Below, in pieces: positions 12,721-21,903 of a DNA stretch of 64,000 nucleotides (position 1 is the first letter of the stretch; every line of letters begins with the position of its first letter). The notes under the pieces were generated by a model, which was given only the letters and a program-made list of their open reading frames with translations, ran no database searches and was not told where the DNA came from. The translations under genes were made by a program, and so were the position numbers. Source of the stretch: Hygrophila difformis (lineage: Eukaryota; Streptophyta; Magnoliopsida; Lamiales; Acanthaceae); the NCBI GenBank assembly GCA_030278955.1, contig JAOANR010000012.1, forward strand, positions 22,065,977-22,129,976. Direction: 5' to 3'.

Positions 12721-13606
12721 CGGCGGCCTAAATTGGTTTTGAGGGGGTCAATGCCCCTGGTTATTCCCGTTCCGCCCGTTTTGGTTCTGAGGTTGTTCCT
12801 GCCCCGTGACCAGGTCTTCCTTTTTGTTATGTTCTCGATCCTGGTTCGGCAATCCCGTCGAACGTGACCCATTCGACCACATCGGAAACAGGCGCCCTGC
12901 TGCGGGCATCCCCTTGCCAGATGGGGTCGTCCACATCTCGGGCAAGGTGGTACCGGATCTTCTTGGTCGAACCTCCTCCCATTGTTGTTTCGTTGGGGCC
13001 TATTCGACCCTCTGCGCTGTTCGTTCCTTCCAGTGTTGTTCTCGCTTCTCGAGTCCCGGTTTCTCTTGTCTTGGGGACCCCTGCTGGACTCCCCACTCAC
13101 CCTTCTCTTCAGTTGCTGCACACGTGCTACCGCCACAGCGCGGTCGTACACAGCTTGCAAATCGGGGTAGTGTACCCCCGCGATCACCTCGCGAACCGAC
13201 AGGTTCAATCCCATCTCGAACTTCTGTGCCTTTTCTGCATCAGTAGGCACTAGCCTTGGTGCGAATCTCAACCAGCTCCTTGAAACGTGTGTATTATTCC
13301 TACACAGTTTGGCCTCCTTGCTTCAGCGACAGGAACTCTTCGTACATCGCTGATTTGGTACTCAGGGGATAGAATTGATCCCTGAGCATCTCCATCATTT
13401 CCGCCCATGAGAAGGGCTCGTCATCCTCCGTCAGTTTGGCTTGCGTCGCCTGCCACCAGTCGTCAGCTTCGCCTCCCAAGTAGTATGAGGCGACATGCAC
13501 TCTTTCTCCCTCCGGACATTTAACTGCTCCCAGCAGCTTGTCGAAGTTCCGGATCCACTCATCCAGTTTAGCTGGATCCTCCTCACCAGCGTAGTGGGGC
13601 GGCTGG
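12720..13606 (-). pseudogene. Element A gag, central and C-terminal part
   Basis: Continues gag below solo LTR 2. The capsid-like region (PPHYAGEEDPAKLDEWIRNFDKL, then YYLGGEADDWW) runs 13606-13303. It ends at TAG followed two codons later by TAA, with a frameshift just after. The frame then resumes (RLVPTDAEKAQKF) to a double zinc knuckle at about 12830-12945. The first knuckle is C-x2-C-x3-H-x4-C, one residue shorter than the usual C-x2-C-x4-H-x4-C of the second. The same spacing is seen in B and C. Gag would package element RNA. Confidence 0.88.
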
Positions 13607-13611
13607 TAAGG

Positions 13612-16191
13612 TGTAATACCCGGAAATTTTCCAACATAAAATAAATACAATAAATATAATAAATAAAGAAATAAATGTAGAGGAAATGAGAAATGGAATT
13701 TAAATTAAAAAGGAAACAAAATTCCAAGAACCCGGGAAGCCGAAGACAATTTGATCGAATAAATGGTTACACGGGGGCCCGACACCGATAGACTCAATAA
13801 CTCGAGTCCAAATATAAATTTAGATCCGAATAAAATTAAGATAGGAAATCGGAACCCGAAGATACCCCGAAGATCATAAAACGGGAGCATAGAAGGATAG
13901 AAGTCCGAAAGAGAGGAGGAAAAGCACGACGGATCGCACGACCCGCCCGGACCGAAGCCCAGGAGAGTTCGGCGCGGTGGCCGCGCGGTCACAAGGGGAA
14001 GGGCGCGCCACGGCCACGCCAAGCGACAGATTCGCCCGTTGCATTAATCTCTCGCCCGAATCCGGATTTTTCGACTTTCGGTTGAACATCTTTCGACTCT
14101 AGACTCTTAGAGTCAGATCTTGGACGCCCTAGGTCTTAGATATCTATAAATAACTGTCTTGGAAGCCCCAAACTCCTTACGAAACCCTACGAAATCTCTC
14201 TATACATTCGAAACCCTAAACCCGGAGTCGTCGGAGGCACAACACCAAGAGGAGGGACTGACTTGGACGAATTTGGGGTCTTCTATCGCCTTGGAAAGAT
14301 CCGATCTATTCTTCTATACATTCTTGATTCGAAAACGAATCCTAAATTCGATCTTTTTCTATTCCAAACCCCGATCCGGATCGAGAGCGAAGAACCCGAC
14401 AAACGGAGAGGATAAACGGAGGACTGGAAGCCACGCCTCCGAATCAACGATCCCGGACGCTCAACAATCTGTAAGTTAACGCTTGCACGGTTTTGGGAGT
14501 AGTTAAAATATTTAAATCTAGAAACTTAATCAAATCTTTCGTAAATCTGTCCACATGTGATTTCTAACGGCGCAACAGTTTTGTCTAATTTTTCTGAACC
14601 TTAAAACGACCTCAAACGGAAAAACTTAAAACAAGAAAAACATTCCTAAGGCTTAGATCTATCTACTGTAAAATTTTCATAATTTTTCATCGTGTTTTGA
14701 TATCCGAAAACGACCACGAACAGACCTGCCTGTGGTTTAGATCTTGAAACGATGATAGATTCTTTATTCGAACTTGTTGGTGATTTCTACCTTAGATCTA
14801 GACCGATCTAGGCTTGGTGTTGAACATAAGAGTTGTAGATCTATATGTTATGAATACCTCCATAGAATTTCAGAATTTTTCGTGACGATTTGATGTATGA
14901 AATCCACCCCAAACCGAACTGGTTTACAATCGGATCTTGAAAACTGGACAGAACATAGGTATGATCTTGATCACGTTTTTGACTATGGTTCTAGGCCGAA
15001 TTAGATCTTTAGCCGAACATGAAAGTTGTAGATAATTGTCTTAGGAAGGTCCCTGTAAAATGTCATCAAATTTGGAGTTCATTTGCTATGGTGGATCTCG
15101 AAACTTTTAAACTGCTGTGTGAAAACGCGGACAGATTTTTATTCTGACGAGAATTGACGTTGTTGACCTGTTTCGGTATCTCGGATCGAAAAAGTTAAAA
15201 CACGAAAGTTGTTCATCTCGACGTTTCCGAGTCACTGGTCAATTTTCAGAAATTTTAGAATTAAAACTGATTTTTCACGAATTTTGGAGTAAACAGCGTT
15301 TTATAAACTTATATTTGCGAAACTTGTGAAATTTACGAAACTTGTTCAAACCTTGCGGGTTCGATTCCCCAAGGCGTCTGTGTCCCTGCGGGTTCGATTC
15401 CCCAGGATGTCCGTGTCAAACCTTGCGGGTTCGATTCCCCAGGGTGTGTTTGAGTTCTTGCGGGTTCGATTCCCCAAGGGCGATTGTATGTTCTCCTGCG
15501 GGTTCGATTCCCCAGGATGTCCGTGTCAAACCTTGCGGGTTTGATTCCCCAAGGGCGATTGTCTGTTTTCTTGCGGGTTCGATTCCCCAAGAATAAATTA
15601 TACTAGATTATATCGAATAAAAGAGGAAGAGTGAAATCCTGAAATACTTGAGCATTTTCCTTATTTAAATTATGCCTTTAAATTATGTCTTGCGATTATT
15701 TTATCATGTTGTAGAACAAATTACACTATGCACATGTTTCCTTTAAATTTAAATAATGGCTTTGAAACCCCTTAATCATGTTTGTGTTAACTTACTCAGC
15801 ACGTAGTGCTGACCAAACCATTTTTATTTCTTTTTCTTCCAGAGTTGAGAATTATGCATCGTCATATGCATACACGGGAAGCTTGGGATGATATATTATA
15901 TTTGAATTTTTGTATTAGACTAGATCTTGCATGAACGGGCATGTCTAACCCGTGATTAGGCCATGTTGGCCCTATATTTAAATTCCGCTGCGATACATAT
16001 ATGTAAATATTATTTTTCCGCTGCAACTTTGATGTACTATTTTTAAATTGTATAAATGGGTTGTTTAAATGTTTTAAATTCTGAAAAACCATAGCCTTGC
16101 ATCTCTTTAGCAAGCTCGGAGAAACCGTGTCTTGCTAGGGAGGTGCGGCGGTGACATCCCGACCTGGGTGACCAAAAACCGGGGTGTTACA
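13612..16191 (+). mobile_element. Solo LTR 2, nested in element A gag
   Basis: A 2,580-base LTR from TGTAATACCCGG to GGGGTGTTACA, flanked by TAAGG (13607-13611 and 16192-16196). No internal sequence is present. The left part (GC-rich promoter, TATAAATA 14145-14152) resembles solo LTR 1. The centre lacks the TGCCAAAACGGCA hairpin and instead carries a seven-copy minisatellite like that of element B. The stem-loop at 15796-15812 and an acceptor-like TTCCAG ending at 15842 are kept. Confidence 0.94.
15349..15592 (+). repeat. Minisatellite with Pol III B-box-like core (7 copies)
   Basis: Seven tandem units of about 35-38 bases, each with the core TGCGGGTTCGATTCCCCA. The core contains GGTTCGATTCC, which fits the B-box consensus GGTTCGANTCC of tRNA genes; one unit has GGTTTGATTCC. 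Spacers vary. No A-box or cloverleaf is evident, so these are not tRNA genes. Confidence 0.9.
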
Positions 16192-16475
16192 TAAGGATTC
16201 ACCATCGCCAGGTAGTTAGGGCGAGCTTGGGGCGGAGGTACCGCCGCAGCTTGGCCCTGGTTGACTTGCGCGTTTCCGAGCGCAATCAACACCTCCTCTA
16301 TTGTCCTAAGACGATCGCCCACATTGTTCGGTGCGGGGGCGTCCTGCGCACCTTGGGGTTGTTCCTCTACAGGTTGGGCCGGTTCCGTGACATTTGGAGG
16401 TATTTCGGTAGGTGTTTCAGTGGTGGTTTGGGGAGCGGGTTGAGTTCTTCCTCTTCCTCTTCCTCTGGGTGCCAT
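16192..16475 (-). pseudogene. Element A gag N-terminus
   Basis: Start chosen at MAPRGRGRGR (16475) because elements B and C have the same kind of basic start (MAPRRKPRK, MAPKGKSRK) at the equivalent place. A Pro/Thr/Gln-rich segment follows, then DRLRTIEEVLIALGNAQV and NYLAMVNPY, where solo LTR 2 cuts in. The TAAGG duplication falls inside the NPY codons. The sequence resumes at 13606 with QPPHYAGEEDP. Confidence 0.88.
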
Positions 16476-16809
16476 TCTGGTACAAATAGGGTGGATTAGG
16501 ACTTGTGAATTTAACATATAGTCTAAACAATTTCTATAAATGTATATGTGTTTTGTAATTTAGCACATGGTGCTCGATCGAACTAAGAAGCGCCGTACGC
16601 TTCGGGGTTTTATTTTAATTTGTTTTATTTCGAAATATTTATTTTTTTGTTTTTTTTTGTTTTTTTTTTTGCTGCTGTACGGACAGGTCTGTCCGATTTT
16701 TTTTTTTCGATTTATTATAAATAAATCGGGCATTTTATTTTCTCAAAAGAAATTTTAGTACAAAGGTAGAAATATTTCCCTAGCAAAATAGTATCTAAAA
16801 ATAGAATCT

Positions 16810-17145
16810 CTAGCGTCTCAAGACGTCCTCCGGTGGGGTAGCAGGATCCTCCTCCGGGTCTTCCTCCTCCGAACTTGGCGGCAGTAGATCGTCAAAGATA
16901 GTGTTCAAATCTTGCCCATGGGCATCGATGTGCTCCTTCAGTATTAGGTTTTGTGTAGTGAGGGTTTGGACTTGGCGTTCGAGTTGGTTTATGCGGTGGT
17001 GATCCGCCTCTCTCAAGTTGCCCAAGTGGTGCAAATTGGCCCCCAATTGAGCCATACGGTATTTCATTTGTTCTATGGTTTGATGGGAATCAAGGTGAAC
17101 GTTCATCATCTTGATCATCAACTGCATCATGTCTTGACTAGCCAT
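16810..17145 (-). CDS. Leader ORF: small coiled-coil, acidic-tailed protein of unknown function
   Basis: A 111-codon frame upstream of gag in element A. It starts MASQDMMQLMIKMM. The middle, roughly residues 20-80, has heptad-like hydrophobic spacing (GNLREADHHRINQLERQVQTL) suggesting a coiled coil. The tail is strongly acidic (SSEEEDPEEDP). I do not recognise a family. It is intact although gag and pol are broken. No equivalent is visible in the leaders of B or C. It could be a leader-encoded accessory protein, a captured exon, or a chance frame; length and composition argue mildly against chance. Confidence 0.45.
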   Translation of the reverse strand: MASQDMMQLMIKMMNVHLDSHQTIEQMKYRMAQLGANLHHLGNLREADHHRINQLERQVQTLTTQNLILKEHIDAHGQDLNTIFDDLLPPSSEEEDPEEDPATPPEDVLRR

Positions 17146-17175
17146 CTAGCGCAAGCAAAAGATCTAAGTTAATAT

Positions 17176-17290
17176 TCGCCAAGATTCTAAGTTCAATTTC
17201 GCCAAGATTCTAAGTTCAAATTCGCCAAGATTCTAAGTTCAATTTCGCCAAGATTCTAAGTTCAAATTCGCCAAGATTCTAAGTTCATAA
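17176..17290. repeat. Minisatellite in the leader of element A
   Basis: Five or more tandem copies of a unit of about 23 bases reading TTCGCCAAGATTCTAAGTTC with A/T variation in the tail. Copies are nearly identical, suggesting recent slippage or unequal exchange. Confidence 0.9.
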
Positions 17291-17532
17291 AAGAGATGCA
17301 ATATGCAAATGCAAATGATGATTTCCCCCCCAAAAAAAAAATAATTTAATGCACTATATATATATATTTTTTTCCATGGGTTTTAAAATAAAAATTTCTC
17401 CATGGAAATAATACTTTAAAATTTAAAACAATAGTCAAAATATTAGTAATAGTTTAAAAATAATAATGGTTTAAAAATAATAGTTTAAACTATTTTTAAA
17501 AATAATAGTTTAAAATAATAGTTTAAAAATAG

Positions 17533-17548
17533 CCGGGCTCTGATACCA
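17533..17548 (-). other. Primer-binding site of element A (tRNA-iMet type)
   Basis: Minus strand reads TGGTATCAGAGCCCGG three bases inside the 5' LTR. TGGTATCAGAGC complements the 3' end of plant initiator tRNA-Met, the common primer of plant LTR elements. It fixes the orientation of element A and identifies 17552-20169 as the 5' LTR. Confidence 0.92.
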
Positions 17549-17551
17549 ACT

Positions 17552-20169
17552 TGTAACACCCCGGTTTTTGATAACCCAGGTCGGGGTGTCACCGCCACAC
17601 CTCCCTAGTAAGACACGGTTTCTCCGGCTTACTAAAGAGATGCAAGGCTAGGTATTGCAGTATTTAAAACATTTAAAGCATTCAAACAGCCCATACAATA
17701 TAGTTCGAAAATAATAATATCATAGCGCAACGGAAATAATATTTAAGTATAGTATTGCAGCGGAAAATGTAAATAGGGCCAACATGGCCAAAACACGGGT
17801 TAAACGGGCCCGTTCATAATATAGTCTAATGTACGAATTTAAAAACAAAATAATGTTTTTCCCCAGAAGATAAGTTCCCATGTATGAAGTGTTCATGTTC
17901 ACTCTACATATTCTGTAAGAAAAGAGAATAAAAATGGTTTGGTCAGCACAATTTGCTGAGTAAGTTAACACATACATGATCGTAGGGTTTAAAAGCCATT
18001 AATTTTAATAATTAAATATAAGCATAATAATAGCATAATATTCAATTTAATCTAATCAACTATCCAATAGCATAATTCATTTCTGAGCTTTATTTAACAA
18101 CACATCTCGTATGAATTAAAATAAAAGCCATAATTTAAATAAAGCATTTAAGTAATTTAATTGGACAACAAGCATAATTTAATCTAATTTAATTTAATTT
18201 AATATCCCCATTACATCCCAGATTCGGTATTTCAAAGTTTCACGATAGCATCGCGATGTCAACAAGTTTAGGCGGTAGCCCGGCGGCCGCAACCGTATCA
18301 GCCATACCCAGTACCACTCCGGAGCCTCGGGAAACCCATGTGGATATTCTCGAGATTGTAGGCTCTATATCTCGCCGTTTTGGCAATATCATATGTCAAG
18401 TTTAGCGCGCGGGGTCACCATCGTCCATTAAGGCACGAAGTGAATCGTTAGGGGGCACCCTGCAGAGCACTCACCCCTAATTTTAATTTATCAAGTTTGT
18501 AAGGGGATTTAATTTTAAAAATCTAATCTCAATTATATTTATTTAACAGTAATGTCTCAACTCATTTCAACCCTAAAGGTTAGTTTCATGTTTCAACAAG
18601 ATTTCAACATTTGATTTCCGGTAAACAACAGTTTACTCTAAAATTTGTCTAAAATCAGATTTAATTCCAAAAATCCCAAAATTTCACGACTAACTCAGAA
18701 ACGTCGAGATCTACAACTTTCATGTTTTAACTTTTTCAATCCGAGATACCAAAACAGGTCAAAAAGACCAATTTTCACAGACGTACGATTCTGTCCGAAT
18801 TTCATATGTCACAGTTTAAAGATTTCGAATTCTACCATAGCAATTCAACTCCAATTTGATGAAATTTTACAGAGGCCATCTTAAGACAATTATCTAAAAC
18901 TTTCATGTTCAGCCAAAGATCTAAATCGGTCTGGATCCTATATCAAAAACGTGATCAAGATCAGACCTAAGTTCTGTCAAGAATTTCAAGATCTAGATTC
19001 AAGCAGTTCGGTTTTGGTTGGTTTTCACATAACAAATCGTCTCTAAAATTTCTGAAAATTTTACAGTAGATAGACCTAAGCCTTGGAAACATTTTTCATG
19101 TTTTAAGTTTTTCCGTTTGAAGTCGTTTTAAGGTTCGGAAAAATTCATCAAATCTGTTGCGTCGGTAGAAAACATAAGTTGGCAGATTTACGATTTCTTG
19201 TTAAATCTTTTAGTTTCGAACGTTTTAATTCCTCCCAAAACCATGTAAGAGTTAACTTACTGATTTGTGAACGTCCGAGATGTCTATTTCGAAGGCGTGG
19301 CTTCCAGCTCACCGTTTCACCTCTCCGTTCGTCGGGTTCTACGTTCTAGATCCAATTCGAGGTGTAGAAAGGAAAGAGACGAGGTTAGAATCCGTTTTCG
19401 GATTGAAACTAAGAAGAATCTGATGGACTAGAACTTACCACACGTCGGAGATCCTTTGATTCTCGTCCAAAAGCTGCTGCCTTGGTCTCTTGGGGCCTCC
19501 GTTGACTCCGGGATTACTACGTTTGTGTTTAGAGAGTGTCGTAGGGTTTTGAAAAGGGTTTAGGGTCTCCGAGGGGGTTTATTTATAGATAGCTAAGTCC
19601 TAGGGCGTCCAAAATCTGACCCTAAGGGTCTTGAATCGAGAGACGTTCAACCGAAAGTCGAAAAATCCGCGTTCGGGCGAGAGATTCGCGCAACGGGCGA
19701 ATCTGTCTCTTGGCGCGGGGTTGGCGCGCCTTTTGCCCCATTAGCGCGCGGCCAGCGCGCGACGAACACCTGGACTTCGGTCCGGGCGGGTCGTGCGATC
19801 CGTCGTGCTTTTCCGCCTCTCTTTCGGGTTTCTATCCCTCTATGCTCTCGGATTCCAATTTCCGGACTCTCTTCGGGTTCCTATTTCGTGTCGTTATTTC
19901 TTTCGGATCAAATGTTACGTTTTGGCTCGAATTCTCGAGTTCATTTATATCGGGTTCCCGTATAACGACTTATTTAACTTTATTTAATTTTAATTTCTTT
20001 TGTTTAATTAAATCTCTTTTAATTTCATTTCTTATTTCTTCTATATTTATTTATTTAATGTATTTGCTGATTTATTTGCTTATTTATTCATTTATTATAT
20101 TTATTTATTTATTTATTTATTTATTATATTTATTTATTTATTTATGTTGTAAAATTCTCGGGTATTACA
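17552..20169 (-). mobile_element. 5' LTR of element A
   Basis: Collinear with 3701-6320 and nearly identical over the parts compared. Signals: TATA box 19580-19587, GTAAGT donor-like site 19433-19438, stem-loop 17943-17959, acceptor-like CTTACAG ending at 17913. The AAAT microsatellite near 20050-20150 differs in length from the other copy. Confidence 0.93.
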
Positions 20170-21898
20170 GTCGTAACCCCCTATTTTATCAAACACTTCT
20201 GAAAATTCAACGTACGACGCTAGCCTCACGACGTGATCCTAGGATCACTTCATAATTTAATGACTAGCGTCGTAACATCTCTCTTTTTCAAAATGACCAA
20301 GTTCTACCGTTACGACGCTAGACTCACGACGTGATCCTAGGATCACGTCGTAATTCTTTGATAGCGTCGTAGCACTCTTATTTTCTAAACCTGCATACAC
20401 GACGCCAAACCTACAACTTGGTTAGCGTCGTGCATAACACCATTTATTCCAAAAATTGAAAATTATTTCCACCCACCCATGACGATGCTAGCCTCACGAC
20501 GTGATCCTAGAATCACATCGTAAATTCTGTCTAGCGTCGTAAAATGGCATCATTTTCCACTTCTCCATTTTTCTCACTTAATTAATTGAACCCTTAAGTA
20601 ATTAAATAAAAATCATAATTAGCAATAATTAAGGTCGATAATTACTCTGATTAAAGGTATTTTGTTCAATTCTCATTAAAAGAATTTTCTATAAATTAAA
20701 TATTAATGTTCTAAGCATATAATCCGGACTGTAGTTAATTACGGTATGAAAGATTATTTAAAGCATTAGCCATGGATTAAATTCCATAACCTTGTATCAG
20801 AAACCAATGTCTCTTATACAAAGGCATTTTTATTTTCCCAAAAATATTTTCTTTAAGATTATTTTGGTTTTTTCCCATGTTGTGTGAAACGAGTAGCAAG
20901 AAATATCACAAACTAATGTTGGCAAATAATCCCATCTGGATAAAATTTGCTCGTGGTTTGTATATTAATTGCTAGTCGTTATTTACATGGTCCGGATAAT
21001 GGTCTGGTGGAAGCCTTGGCGGTTGGTCCATCCGGGATTTATAATAGCTGCTCAGCTGACCACTACCCGGATACAGTTTTATTTTCCTTATTTAATTTCA
21101 AGCCTGAATTCCAATTTGTAATGAGAATCAGTTGATATCTGTCAATATTTTCTGATAATCATTGCAGAGAGGAAACATGTAGGTTTTTATCCGATTTCAA
21201 AGACAGTAGAGGCCCAACTGGTAACGACACTGCCATTATAGGGTCTTCTGGCATCTAAAATCATCTCACCTGAATGATTAGGGTATTGGACCACAGATAA
21301 CTGCAATCCGATTAACCCTAATCATTTCGCCATCTTTTTAGCCAAATAAATTCATCTTACCTCCGGCTATTTCATCTCTGTGTATCACATTCTGTCTAAA
21401 CCCACCTTATATTTTGGGTTAATTGATTTTACAACTCCTTATAAATTTATGAATGATATTATTATGTAGATATTGCGGTCTAAATTATTTTAGGATCCTT
21501 CCCTTGGACACATGAGTCTTGATTTTAATCAGATGTCTCATAATAAATTTCAAACAAAAAGTCATTTATAAAATCCGGATCTGGGTAAGGGATAAATTAC
21601 ACAGTTATGACTAATTCATATTCAAGTGGGGGTTGATTTTGGGAAATTAGAAGCAGAGTCAGCGATTAGGTCTCACCTAGACTGAAAGGGTCTGTGTTTT
21701 ACTTGAGAGTCTAGTACATGTTTAGGGAATGATTTTCAAATATCTGTTATTTTCCGAAATTGTTGTGTGTTGGAAATCTGATATTAAATATTACATTGAA
21801 TCAGGATCCACTTAGATTCAGATAAGATGTTGTAGATAATACTAGAGGAACAACATATAAGCCTTGGTTATTTTCTAAGATAGGGTTGATTATTCTTT
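20170..21898. other. Host segment between elements A and B, no gene recognised
   Basis: Continues 3700 after removal of element A. After the repeat array (to 20540) it is AT-rich, without a convincing frame or RNA gene. At 21210-21240 the minus strand reads TGGCAGTGTCGTTACCAG, vaguely like the primer site of Tat/Athila elements, so the segment may be the remains of such an element; this is weak. Confidence 0.5.
20213..20540. repeat. Dyad-symmetric repeat array, right part (4 units)
   Basis: Units at 20213-20273, 20311-20370, 20399-20431 and 20481-20540, spaced about 80-100 bases. Each has outer arms TACGACGCTAG and CTAGCGTCGTA or variants. Three have an inner dyad around CACGACGTGATCCTAGGAT. 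In the second unit the inner dyad is a perfect 26-base palindrome. The third unit is short and lacks that centre but keeps the outer arms. Confidence 0.88.
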
Positions 21899-21903
21899 CA
21901 ATT

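Larger units (their letters stand above)
16476..17551 (-). other. Leader of element A between 5' LTR and gag
   Basis: About 1.1 kb between primer site and gag, unusually long. It contains a coiled-coil reading frame (16810-17145), a 23-base minisatellite (17176-17290), a TA microsatellite near 17360, and an inverted repeat TTTCCATGG/CCATGGAAA (17371-17408) also present in the leaders of B and C. Confidence 0.7.
3701..20169 (-). mobile_element. Element A: Tekay/Del-like chromovirus (Ty3), broken
   Basis: A complete insertion with LTRs at both ends (3701-6320 and 17552-20169), an iMet-type primer site next to the upper LTR, a purine tract next to the lower LTR, and a 5-bp target duplication GTCGT (3696-3700, 20170-20174). 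Read on the minus strand the order is leader, gag, protease, reverse transcriptase, RNase H, integrase, chromodomain. That order and the C-terminal chromodomain fit the Tekay/Del lineage. Two solo LTRs interrupt gag and integrase. Several stops and frameshifts show it is no longer autonomous. The two LTRs look about 98% identical where compared by eye, so the insertion is fairly young. Confidence 0.93.

Noticed and set aside
12550..13253. Plus-strand frames of 105-146 codons
   Set aside because: Antisense shadows of the gag C-terminus and Gln/Asn-rich linker of element A.
15349..15592. tRNA genes suggested by repeated GGTTCGATTCC
   Set aside because: Only the T-arm-like core repeats; no A-box, anticodon arm or acceptor stem surrounds any unit, and the T stem pairs only partly.
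15326..15596. Reading frames of 72-85 codons on both strands
   Set aside because: They are translations of the minisatellite; open in several frames because the unit lacks stops.
21210..21245. Tat/Athila-type primer-binding site on the minus strand
   Set aside because: Only loose resemblance and no LTR boundary or coding domain nearby; mentioned as a weak possibility in the segment entry only.
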